Shown: positions 1 to 7,228 of the stretch, one piece after another
Layout: each line of letters starts with the position of its first letter
Position numbering within the stretch: position 1 is the first letter of the stretch
Origin: Paracoccus aerodenitrificans
Lineage (GTDB): Bacteria > Pseudomonadota > Alphaproteobacteria > Rhodobacterales > Rhodobacteraceae
Assembly (NCBI RefSeq): GCF_027913215.1
Contig: NZ_CP115784.1
Location: 744,001-808,000, forward strand
Direction of reading: 5' to 3'
Length of the DNA stretch: 64,000 bases
Translations under genes and position numbers: made by a program
Notes under the pieces: generated by a model
Seen by the model: the letters and a program-made list of their open reading frames with translations, nothing else
Databases searched by the model: none
Told to the model about the DNA's origin: nothing

Positions 1-242
1 TTGTCCACCGAGAGGCTGCGCGCCACGATGATTTTCTTGTCGGCCGTGATCTGTTCCTGAAGACGGTTGATCATCACTGTCTTGCCGACCCCCACAGGGC
101 CGGAAATGGCGATCAGATGCCCGGCCATAATGGCGGCCATCACGTCCTCCCGGAACTGGGTCAGGCGTTCGGTCTCGAAATACCCCGCCTGGTTCCACGG
201 CCGCTCGATGCGGAAATGTTTCATGACCTGTCTGCTGAGCAT
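1..242 (-). CDS. TniB/ExeA-like transposition ATPase, N-terminal part
   Basis: This is the first 80 or so residues of an AAA-type ATP-binding protein; the rest lies beyond the window edge. The ATG at 240-242 lies 19 bases beyond the stop of the transposase gene on the same strand. A Walker A motif (GPVGVGKT) sits near residue 48, preceded by a short N-terminal segment typical of TniB/ExeA-like helper ATPases. In Tn552/Tn5053-type elements such an ATPase works with the DDE transposase to choose target DNA. The gene order resolvase, transposase, ATPase supports that role. Family assignment rests on the Walker motif and context only. Confidence 0.75.
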   Translation of the reverse strand, partial: MLSRQVMKHFRIERPWNQAGYFETERLTQFREDVMAAIMAGHLIAISGPVGVGKTVMINRLQEQITADKKIIVARSLSVD

Positions 243-261
243 GAGACCCGCCCCCTTCCTG

Positions 262-1892
262 TCATTGTTCGCGCCGGAAGCGCTGCTTGATTGCCGCCTC
301 GATCTCGGCCTTGTTGAGCGTCCGGCCAACCAGATCGCCGATGAAGGCACGGTCCTCCTGCGAGAGTTCAGCAAGCGGCCGGTCCAGCAGATAGGAAATG
401 GCCCGCCGTGCGCTCAGCGCATTCTCATAGGAAATCTGCCCCCAAGGGTCCGGATCGCTGAAGCGGACCTTGGGCAGCGGCACAATCTCGGCCGGGGCCG
501 CGTCCAAACCTGACCCGCCAAGAGCGGCACGCGGCAAGCTGATCTGCTCGGCCAGTTTGGCTACCGCCTCGGCGCGCTTTTCACGGGGCGAAGATTTGCG
601 CTTGCGATACCGGTGCAGGGGGATTGGCCCGCCCTCGGGCCGATAGGGGCCGTAGCGCTTGTCCTGCCATTCCACGAACAGCTCATGATCGAAAAGGCCC
701 CACCACAGCAGTACCTCCTCGCCTGCGAGATCGCCATCAACCTCGTAGAAGGCCCCGTCGATGGAAACGCGCGCATCCGCTGCGACCTTCCGGCGCTCGG
801 GCTCCCGGGCAAAGGCGCAGAAGCGTTCCCAGGAACACATCTCGCGAATACCGGTTTCTGGCAGATTGGCCACCCAATCCTCGATCCGGCTGTGCGGTTC
901 CCGGCGATGGGGTTTGTCATTATATTTGTTGATGAAATTCCTCAGCCAGAGATTGGCCTCCGCCTCGGTTTCCGGTTCGTGGAAATGATAGAGCGTCTCA
1001 TGGGCCTCCTTCACCGTCCGGAAAGGTCTTTCTACCTTGCCCTTCGACCGGGCGGTAACCCGCGCCCCGTCGGAGCCGGCGGGCATATGCGTCTTCCATT
1101 CCACCCCAAGCCGCTCCATCACCGTCTGAAACACCAAGCTCTTGGCGACGGGGCCATTGTCGAGATAGATCATCCCGGGAATGCCTTGGAACTCCGTATC
1201 CTCCTTGGGCGACATTGCATTGAACAGGACCGCAGCGCGCTTTCCGCATCCTCGCCGTAGACGCAGCGGTACTCCTGATAGGATGTGCCGGAGCGGTCAT
1301 CCACCACGCTGTAAAGCATCATCGTTGGCTGTCCCCGCTTGGGGTCCAGCCAAGCCGGCTGCGCAATATGCTTCAGATCCGAGGGGCTGATGTCAAATTG
1401 CCAGCATGCGTTGGAATGGCGGGCTTCAAAGCGGGCTGCCGGCGCCGCGCGGGTCATGCGGGGCTGGTCGTATCCCCAATCTTTCAGCCACCGGTTCACG
1501 GTCGATCGTTTCAACAGGCCTTTCGGGGGCTGCACATGGCCCTCCGGCGTCTGGACACCATGCTCTTCCAGGAGCTCGATGGCCCGGGTGGTCGAAAGAT
1601 GCCGCCCTTTCCTGTTGCTCGTGCGCATCTTCAAGGCGGCGATGATCTCGCAATAGCGCGCCAGATCACGTTCCTGGATGCCACGCGGTTTCCCGCGGTC
1701 CGACCGCCGCAAGCCCTTCGGCTGATGCAGGGACTTCAGGGCGCGGTAGACCGTGGACGGGCTGACGCCAAAAAGGCCCGCGATCCGGCCAACCTCCTCC
1801 CGCCGCGCCGCTGACCGGGGCGGCAACCCGGCCAGCCGGGTTCTCAGCGCCAGCAGCGTCTCGGCCGGAATGCGGATGCCCCTATTTGCCAT
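262..1892 (-). pseudogene. Mu/TniA-like DDE transposase with a one-base frameshift
   Basis: Two overlapping frames together encode one DDE transposase of about 540 residues. The upstream frame (to about 1230) has N-terminal HTH segments and the first catalytic Asp (VVDDRSG). The downstream frame carries the second Asp (YLDNG), the Glu (KVERPF) and a Mu-type C-terminal domain with a beta-barrel-like segment. The join is at about 1229-1231: one extra T on the coding strand would restore a continuous reading (ALRFLFNAMSPK). The start chosen is the ATG at 1892, inside the last codons of the resolvase gene, which suggests translational coupling. The lesion is either a true inactivating deletion, a sequencing error or, less likely, programmed frameshifting. 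Confidence 0.8.
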
Positions 1893-2445
1893 CGGCAAAC
1901 TCAGCGACATAGGCATAGAGCGTGGCCCGTGAGATCCCCATCAGGCTGCAAATCTCCGGCACCGTGTGTTTGCGGGAGCGGTAGAGGTCCACCGCATGGG
2001 CTCGTTTCTTGCGGTCCAGCGCTTTCTTGCGGCCGCCCTTGCGGCCGCGCGCCCGCGCTGCAGTCAATCCAGCCAGGGTGCGCTCCCGGATCAGGTTGCG
2101 CTCAAACTCGGCAAGAGCGCCGAACATGTGGAAGATCAGCTGGCCGCCGCTCGACGTGGTGTCGATGGATTCCTGAAGGCTCTTCAGCCCGACGCCCATC
2201 TCCTTCAGCTCTTCGGCCCGGGCGATCAGATCCTTCAGGGACCGCCCCAACCGGTCCAGCCGCCAAACAACCAGCGTGTCACCCTCGCGCAGTTGTTCCA
2301 GGGCGCTGGTCAGGCCAGGCCTTGCTGTCTTGGCTCCGCTCGCTTTGTCCTCGAAAATCCGCTCGCATCCTGCCGATCTCAGCGCGTCATGCTGCAAGGC
2401 AAGGCTCTGATCCCCGGTCGAAATACGTGCGTAGCCAATGAGCAT
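1882..2445 (-). CDS. Serine resolvase/invertase of the transposon
   Basis: A 187-residue small serine recombinase. The catalytic domain starts with YARISTGDQ (nucleophile Ser9), continues with the conserved RLDRLGRS segment near residue 82 and the ERNLIRERT helix near residue 135, and ends in a Hin-type HTH (PEICSLMGISRATLYAY). Such enzymes resolve cointegrates formed by replicative transposition. The gene is first in the operon, and its stop codon overlaps the transposase start. Length and domain order are normal for Tn3/Tn552 resolvases. Confidence 0.9.
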   Translation of the reverse strand: MLIGYARISTGDQSLALQHDALRSAGCERIFEDKASGAKTARPGLTSALEQLREGDTLVVWRLDRLGRSLKDLIARAEELKEMGVGLKSLQESIDTTSSGGQLIFHMFGALAEFERNLIRERTLAGLTAARARGRKGGRKKALDRKKRAHAVDLYRSRKHTVPEICSLMGISRATLYAYVAEFADGK

Positions 2446-2593
2446 GAAAAACCGTCTGACAACCTGATCCGCTCACAGGAACTCATACGTTGATTTCCAG
2501 ACGCGGTAAACAGACAAAATTGAGCCGTAAAATCAATCGGGAGAATTCGGCTACAGCTGCCGTCCAGCAAACGGGCGTTTGTTGAACGGCCCG

Positions 2594-2757
2594 TTCGCAC
2601 GTAATCCGGGTTCGGCCCGATGATTGCAGGCTGGTTGCAAACAATTCGGGCTCATTCGCAAATAATGCGGGTTCGGCACCCAGGATAGACGCAAATAATC
2701 CGGGCCAAAAATCACGATGTTTGCAAGCCGAACTCAGGATGATTGCAGGCCGTTACA
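2594..2757. repeat. Transposon right end with repeated transposase-binding sites
   Basis: Four 17-base repeats with core GCAAATAATNCGGG lie at 2594-2610, 2634-2650, 2655-2671 and 2688-2704. A second motif, GATGATTGCAGGC, occurs at 2619-2631 and 2738-2750. The last bases before 2757 read TTACA, so the outside-in end would start TGTAAC, as expected for TGT...ACA-ended elements of the Mu/Tn7/Tn552 class. Multiple short binding sites at each end are characteristic of that class. The assignment as a transposon end is inferred from position beside the resolvase; the repeats could instead belong to the neighbouring initiator gene. Confidence 0.6.
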
Positions 2758-3539
2758 GATACCGATTTCGCCGCCCGTTCCATGAGCCGGTCCAGTGCCC
2801 GCGGCCCGTCCGGCGGTTCGGGATGATTTTCCCGGCTGTCCCGGGCCACCGCGACGATCCGGTCCCCGGTCAGCCCGAGATCGGTGATCCAGCGCCGGAC
2901 ATGTTCGCGGGCTGGCCAGCCCTGCCACCAGGCGGGAAGGGCGGCCTCAAGGTCCAGACCCAGTGCATCGAGCAGTTCCCCGAAAAACTCCTCAAATCGA
3001 TCATCGCGCGCCCGCGCGTCCTCCTCCTCCTTTACTGGTTCCCTTAAAGGTTCTCTTACAGGGTTAGTGTCCGAATTTCGGACACGGAAATCGCCATTTT
3101 TCGGACACGGCTCTGCGGAAAATTCGGACACGGCTTCCGCCTCGACCCCGTGTCCGAAATCTGGACATGGCGCGGTGTCGGACACGGAATTTGTGCCATC
3201 GTCGGGGGCGGTTTCGTTGCCGTCATTGCCATCTCCGGAATCAGGAGGTGGATCCTGCGAGAACTCTTCCTCGAAGCCCAGAATGTAGCGGGTCGGCAAC
3301 TGGCGCCGGGTCAGCGGATCGATGCGTGGCACCCGGCGCAGAAGACCTGCGGCTTCCAGCTGGTCGAGCTGGTCGTTCAGCGAGGAGCGGCTGATTTCAC
3401 AATCATGCGCCAGCCGCACCTGCGTCGGAAAGCAGCCGAAATCCGGATTGTGGCGGTCGCAGAGATGCCAGAGCACGATCTTGGTTGCGGGCTTCAACCC
3501 GCGCTGCTGGATGGCCCAGTTGGTGGCGGCATGACTCAT
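2712..3539 (-). CDS. HTH protein resembling phage O-type replication initiator
   Basis: A 275-residue protein. Residues 1-70 form a winged-HTH domain of the HTH_36 type (MSHAATNWAIQQRGL..., SRSSLNDQLDQLEAAGLLRRV), as in phage replication initiators. A long acidic, low-complexity linker follows, then a C-terminal helical segment (PAWWQGWPAREHVRRWITDLGL). The linker is encoded by DNA containing iteron-like repeats (separate entry). The ATG at 3537-3539 overlaps the stop of the VRR-NUC gene (ATGA), so it is the last gene of a four-gene operon. The last 14 or so residues appear to come from the adjacent transposon end, implying that the natural C-terminus was cut. The initiator role is inference from the HTH plus internal repeats. 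Confidence 0.65.
   Translation of the reverse strand: MSHAATNWAIQQRGLKPATKIVLWHLCDRHNPDFGCFPTQVRLAHDCEISRSSLNDQLDQLEAAGLLRRVPRIDPLTRRQLPTRYILGFEEEFSQDPPPDSGDGNDGNETAPDDGTNSVSDTAPCPDFGHGVEAEAVSEFSAEPCPKNGDFRVRNSDTNPVREPLREPVKEEEDARARDDRFEEFFGELLDALGLDLEAALPAWWQGWPAREHVRRWITDLGLTGDRIVAVARDSRENHPEPPDGPRALDRLMERAAKSVSVTACNHPEFGLQTS
3037..3060. repeat. Tandem AT-richer 12-mers beside iterons
   Basis: Two adjacent 12-base units, GGTTCCCTTAAA (3037-3048) and GGTTCTCTTACA (3049-3060), lie directly beside the repeat array at 3067-3187 and are AT-richer than their surroundings. This is the layout of a DNA-unwinding element next to iterons. They encode the REPLREP part of the linker, so protein-level repetition is an alternative explanation. 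Confidence 0.45.
3067..3187. repeat. Iteron-like TTCGGACACGG array inside the initiator gene
   Basis: The motif TTCGGACACGG occurs at 3077-3087, 3100-3110 and 3123-3133, exactly 23 bases apart, and with one mismatch at 3177-3187. Inverted copies lie at 3067-3075 and 3148-3158. The first pair forms a near-perfect palindrome (GTGTCCGAA-T-TTCGGACAC, 3067-3085). Because 23 is not a multiple of 3, the same DNA motif is read in three frames (as VSE, PCPK and RVRN). The conservation is therefore at the DNA level, as for binding sites, not at the protein level. The layout resembles the lambda origin inside gene O. Confidence 0.65.
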
Positions 3540-3931
3540 GGGATGACCCTCCGGGCCGGGGCCGCGATGCGTGTCGAAAACCCGTGATCGGCCAGAGCGG
3601 TCAGCGCATCGTCCAGTGACCGGACCAGCGCCCAGCCAAAGCCCTGGGCCAGCACGGCATCGCGAAAAGCTTCCTGCGTCGGTCGCAACCGACCCTTCGG
3701 AGCTTTCAACTCCAGAAACAGCACGCGGCCATCGCAGAGAATCATCAGATCGGTAAAACCGGCATGAACGCCCATGCCGACGAGGATCGCCTGGCGTTTC
3801 GCGCCGCGCGGCCCGGGTTCTGTGACCTCGTTGGCGCAGTGATGGATAATGGCGGTGCGGGGCAGGATCTGGCGCAGGGCGCGGACCACGGCGCGTTGCA
3901 GATCGGCTTCGGGGGTGCCTCGGCGCTTCAT
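3536..3931 (-). CDS. VRR-NUC domain nuclease
   Basis: A 131-residue single-domain protein of the VRR-NUC branch of PD-(D/E)XK nucleases. An N-terminal helix (EADLQRAVVRALRQIL) is followed by GVHAGFTDLMILCDGR, containing the catalytic Asp, and FLELKAPKGRLRPTQ, containing the E-x-K pair and the trailing Gln. Stand-alone VRR-NUC proteins are common in phage replication modules and are thought to cut branched DNA. The ATG overlaps the preceding stop, and its own stop overlaps the initiator-gene start (ATGA at both ends), so expression is tightly coupled with replication genes. Length is typical. Confidence 0.85.
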   Translation of the reverse strand: MKRRGTPEADLQRAVVRALRQILPRTAIIHHCANEVTEPGPRGAKRQAILVGMGVHAGFTDLMILCDGRVLFLELKAPKGRLRPTQEAFRDAVLAQGFGWALVRSLDDALTALADHGFSTRIAAPARRVIP

Positions 3932-4176
3932 GGCTGCACCCCGCAGGTGTCGTGATCATCGTCATTCCGTCGGCCGCGAACCGGCCGTCGGGCATCGACG
4001 ATCAGCCGCAGCAGCCTTGCCTCTTCGCGCTCCTCGTCGGTCGCGCCGTGGCGAGCCAACACCTCGCAGGCGATGGTAACGAGGCGGTCGCTGTGATGGG
4101 CGGCATCGGCGATGACTGCCCTTGCCTCGGCCACGCGATCGGCGGGCCAGTCGGGCTTGTGACTGAGATTGGTCAT
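3928..4176 (-). CDS. Small hypothetical protein of the initiator operon
   Basis: An 82-residue protein with no recognised domain. It begins MTNLSHKPDWPADRV, contains a helical middle rich in Ala, Arg and Glu (EVLARHGATDEEREEARLL) and ends in a charged tail. The start overlaps the stop of the AlpA-like gene by one base, and the stop overlaps the VRR-NUC start (ATGA). The tight packing makes it very likely to be a real gene even though its function is unknown. Confidence 0.6.
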   Translation of the reverse strand: MTNLSHKPDWPADRVAEARAVIADAAHHSDRLVTIACEVLARHGATDEEREEARLLRLIVDARRPVRGRRNDDDHDTCGVQP

Positions 4177-4448
4177 CAGCGGCGGCCTCCGACGCGACGG
4201 CGGCGCGGGGCGGCCTGCTCCTGCTCTTCCAGCCAGTCCTCGACGGCGGCGCGGCGGTAATAGACCTTTCGGCCGGCACGGACGCAGGGTGGGCCCATCC
4301 GCTGCGCCTCCCAGCGGCGCAGCGTGTCGACCGAGAGGCCGAGTTCCATGGCGAGGTCCAGGCGGCTGATCCAGCCACCCATCAGCGTGCGGGGTTTTGC
4401 GGTCGGTTCCGGCATCGATCCGAGATGCGGCATCGGGGTCTCCATCAT
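4176..4448 (-). CDS. AlpA/excisionase-type HTH regulator
   Basis: A 90-residue MerR-like (HTH_17) DNA-binding protein: SRLDLAMELGLSVDTLRRWEAQRMGPP followed by the wing VRAGRKVYYRRAAVEDWLEEQE and a basic Arg-rich tail. Such proteins act as excisionases or activators of integrase genes in P4-like islands. Two adjacent ATG codons (4448 and 4445) are possible starts; the first is used here. It is the first gene of the leftward operon and faces the integrase across a 539-base intergenic region with a long inverted repeat. Confidence 0.75.
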   Translation of the reverse strand: MMETPMPHLGSMPEPTAKPRTLMGGWISRLDLAMELGLSVDTLRRWEAQRMGPPCVRAGRKVYYRRAAVEDWLEEQEQAAPRRRRVGGRR

Positions 4449-4480
4449 TGCTGTGGAGGCGATTGAGCGCAGATGCCGGG

Positions 4481-4915
4481 GGGTGGCGGCGAGGCGGAGA
4501 GTGGCGCGAAGATTTCCGCATGCGTGCCACCCCATGTTTTGCTGGGATTGAGGGGTTCAGAGGGATGTAGCTGGGCTGGGTGGCGGCGACCGGTGATCAC
4601 CGCCGGATTGACGCCAAAGCGGCACACACCCGCGAACAGCCGGAAATGCGGGTATTGACCGGCATTGGCGGGCGAAAAGGGGGTGGCATCCGACACGGCA
4701 CCGCGCCACTCATTGAAATCATTCAGGATTTAAAAAATCGAGTCTGCCGATCCCGAGAAAAGGCCTGTTCTTGATGGCGATTCCGGTGATGGAGGCCCTG
4801 TCGCGGGCAGATGTGACAGGCGCGCAGAACGCGGCCCAGCGCCGTAAACCACAGCAAAACAAGGGGTGGCGCGGTGATGGCGACGTTTATGCCACTCTCC
4901 GCCTCGCTGCCACCC
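4481..4915. repeat. Long interrupted inverted repeat upstream of integrase
   Basis: This lies in the 539-base gene-free stretch between the AlpA-like gene and the integrase. The 25-base block at 4481-4505 matches the reverse complement of 4891-4915 at 24 of 25 positions. A second block at about 4523-4545 (GCCACCCCATGTTTTGCTG) matches the reverse complement of about 4850-4873 with one or two mismatches. The arms enclose about 300 bases. No open frame here looks coding. It may hold integrase arm-type sites, regulator sites or the ends of a small non-autonomous insertion; the sequence does not decide between them. Confidence 0.6.
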
Positions 4916-4987
4916 GTGCTTCCATGCTCTGCTTGATAGAGCCGCGGAACCACGCTTCATGTCGGGTGCCAGAAGGACCGAACGACC

Positions 4988-6253
4988 ATGCCCGAGCGCA
5001 TCAAACTGACCGAAAAGATCCTGCGCGAGGCCGAGCCCGTGCTGGGGCGGGACTACCAGATTTTTGATTCCGAAATGCGCGGCTTCGCCGTCTGCATCTA
5101 TCGCGGCGGCGGGCGAGCCTTCACGCTGGATTACCGCCACGCCGGGCGACAGCGCCGGATGACCTTTGGCCGCTGGCCCGACTGGTCGGTCTCGGCGGCG
5201 CGGGAGCGGGCGAGGGAGCTCCGCCGCGAGATCGATGCCGGGGCCGATCCGCTGGCCATGCGTGAGGAAAAGCGCGAGGCACCCCGCGTCGACGATCTGA
5301 TCGAACGCTACTGCGCCGAGCATCTGCCGAAACTGTCGGAGCGCAGTCAGGCCGATCAGCGCTCGGTCATGGCGAAACTTGTCGCCCCTCGCTGGGGTCG
5401 CAAACTGGTGTCGGAAATCACCCAGAGCGATGTCGACAGGCTGTTGACGCAGATCGCCGAAGGTCGGGCAAGGCCGCACAAGGCAAAGCCGAACAACCGG
5501 GCGCGCAAGCTTCAGGGGCCGAAACCGACGCCGGTCCGTGCCAACCGGGTCGGAGAGATATTGCGAAAGATGTTCACGCTGGCGGTGCAATGGGGCTGGT
5601 GCGGGGACAATCCCGCCCAGCGCTTTCATCGCCGCATGGAAACCCCGCGCGAGAGGTTCCTGTCGAAGGAGGAAATCGCCAAGCTGGCTGCGGCGCTGGA
5701 TGCGGCCGAGGACCGGCGCGCGGCTGATATCATCCGGCTCTGCATGCTGACCGGTGCCCGTTTGGGCGAGGTGCGGCAGTCCCGGTTCGAACAGTTCAAT
5801 CTCGAACAAATGAGCTGGTCGAAACCGCCCGCGATGACGAAACAGCGCCGAGCCCATCGGGTGCCGATCTCCGACGAGACCGCCGCCATCGTCCGTCAGC
5901 GGCTGATGCTGGTGCCGAAGGGCGTGCCCTGGCTCTTTCCGGGTGACACGCCCGGCCAGCCGGTGCAGGAGGTGCGCCGCTTCTGGGCGCGGGTGCAGAA
6001 GGACTGCGGGCTCGACGATGTCCGCATCCACGATGTGCGCCACACCTTCGCCTCGCTGCTGGTCAGCGGGGGCGCCTCGCTGGAAATGATCGGCAAACTG
6101 TTGGGCCACAGCCAGATGCAGACGACTTTGCGCTACGCCCACTTGATGGGTTCGCCCCTGCGCGCCGGGGTCGATGCCGTGGCCAGCGCCTTCCAGCCGA
6201 AGCCCCGGCTGGTGCATGATGCCAGCGCGGCAAAAGATCGGCGATCTGCCTGA
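4988..6253 (+). CDS. int: P4-type tyrosine integrase
   Basis: A 421-residue site-specific recombinase. The N-terminal arm-binding domain (DUF4102 type) covers about residues 1-90, the core-binding domain about 100-215, and the catalytic domain 225-400. Catalytic residues are visible: Arg258 (TGARLGEV), His348 and Arg351 (HDVRHTF), His374 (LLGHSQ) and Tyr383 (RYAH). Such integrases usually insert islands at tRNA 3' ends. A tRNA-fMet 3' fragment lies at 10719, to the right. The divergent AlpA-like protein is a plausible excision partner. All catalytic residues are present, so the enzyme is probably active. Confidence 0.93.
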   Translation: MPERIKLTEKILREAEPVLGRDYQIFDSEMRGFAVCIYRGGGRAFTLDYRHAGRQRRMTFGRWPDWSVSAARERARELRREIDAGADPLAMREEKREAPRVDDLIERYCAEHLPKLSERSQADQRSVMAKLVAPRWGRKLVSEITQSDVDRLLTQIAEGRARPHKAKPNNRARKLQGPKPTPVRANRVGEILRKMFTLAVQWGWCGDNPAQRFHRRMETPRERFLSKEEIAKLAAALDAAEDRRAADIIRLCMLTGARLGEVRQSRFEQFNLEQMSWSKPPAMTKQRRAHRVPISDETAAIVRQRLMLVPKGVPWLFPGDTPGQPVQEVRRFWARVQKDCGLDDVRIHDVRHTFASLLVSGGASLEMIGKLLGHSQMQTTLRYAHLMGSPLRAGVDAVASAFQPKPRLVHDASAAKDRRSA

Positions 6254-6277
6254 TCCGTCCCGCTTCGGTGGCGATCG

Positions 6278-6877
6278 TCACGCTTCCTCGCGTCGCAGCG
6301 CCTTCCAGACCGGCGTGACCCGCCGCCGGATGCTACGGCCGTCGGGAATCCGCTCGCCATCGGTTTGATCGGCAAACCAATCCTGCATCTCGGCGATCAA
6401 CTCGGCCTGTGTCGGTGGCAGCCCCTGATCGTGAATCCGTGTGATCAATGCGACATTCATCCCCTCCCAGTCATATGGCGTCGCCGCGCCTGGTCCGGAT
6501 GCCACGCGTCGCACCATGTCGTTCTCGTCTTCGAAGGCGTGAACTTCCTCGGCCAGGATCAGCATGTCGGCGATGGTCACCGACACCCCTCCCACGGGAT
6601 CCGTGATCAGCAGCCAGTCTTCCCGGTCGATGGGTTGGATGCGGCGCATGACGCCTTCCGTGGGGCCTGTACCGCAGCGGCGAAACAGCGGCAGTAGTTC
6701 CATCGGCGACAAGACGACCTTGCCCGCCACGGTCTCGCTACCACAATGCACCACCGCGATGCCCGTCATGACCCGGAACCGGCCCGCATCCGCCCAGCCG
6801 GCGATATCGGCGATATTGCAACCCCAGCGGGCGGTGACTTCGTGCAGGGTGTAATGCGTGCGCGGCGGCAGGGCCAT
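6278..6877 (-). CDS. Hypothetical protein with possible N-terminal HTH
   Basis: A 199-residue protein of unknown function. The N-terminus (YTLHEVTARWGCNIADIAGWADAGRFRV) looks like a degenerate MerR/HTH_17 helix-turn-helix. The middle is mixed (DWLLITDPVGGVSVTIADMLIL), and the C-terminus contains a second helical segment (PTQAELIAEMQDWFADQ...IRRRVTPVWKAL) that could be another winged helix. A good Shine-Dalgarno sequence (GGAGAGG) precedes the ATG. The gene converges on the integrase and diverges from the 7229 gene. No family is assigned; a DNA-binding role is inference. Confidence 0.6.
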   Translation of the reverse strand: MALPPRTHYTLHEVTARWGCNIADIAGWADAGRFRVMTGIAVVHCGSETVAGKVVLSPMELLPLFRRCGTGPTEGVMRRIQPIDREDWLLITDPVGGVSVTIADMLILAEEVHAFEDENDMVRRVASGPGAATPYDWEGMNVALITRIHDQGLPPTQAELIAEMQDWFADQTDGERIPDGRSIRRRVTPVWKALRREEA

Positions 6878-7228
6878 GATCTTATCCTCTCCGTTTCTGC
6901 TGAGGATCGCCGTCGCTCAAACCCGGTGCAGCCCGCGCCCGAAGGTGCGGGGGAAGTGGAATTGGCGGCATTGAGGGCAGGGCGCTTCCTTGCGCCCGAT
7001 TTCCAGTCCCTGAGCTATATTCCGATGAGGCTGCTATGCTTCTGGTTGAGCTTGATTCTCCTCTTGCGCGTGGTTGTGCACTGTCCGACCGGCGAGAACA
7101 AGTCAAGAACATGCGTCGCCGTGCAACCACGCGGATGCTGCCGCGATGTGGTTTGGAGGGGCGTTTCGGCGGTGGCATCGGATGCCTCTGTCGGGCTAGA
7201 AGCGGGGCAGTCACAGGCGGAGAAAATC
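6878..7228. other. Intergenic region between divergent genes
   Basis: This 351-base stretch separates two divergent genes and should hold both promoters. No RNA gene, repeat or convincing coding frame was seen. Long frames through it are extensions of the downstream gene without a supporting start. Confidence 0.5.

Noticed and set aside
4723..6217. Long minus-strand frame of 495 codons antisense to the integrase
   Set aside because: It mirrors the codon bias of the integrase gene and has no protein motifs; the plus-strand gene has all catalytic residues.
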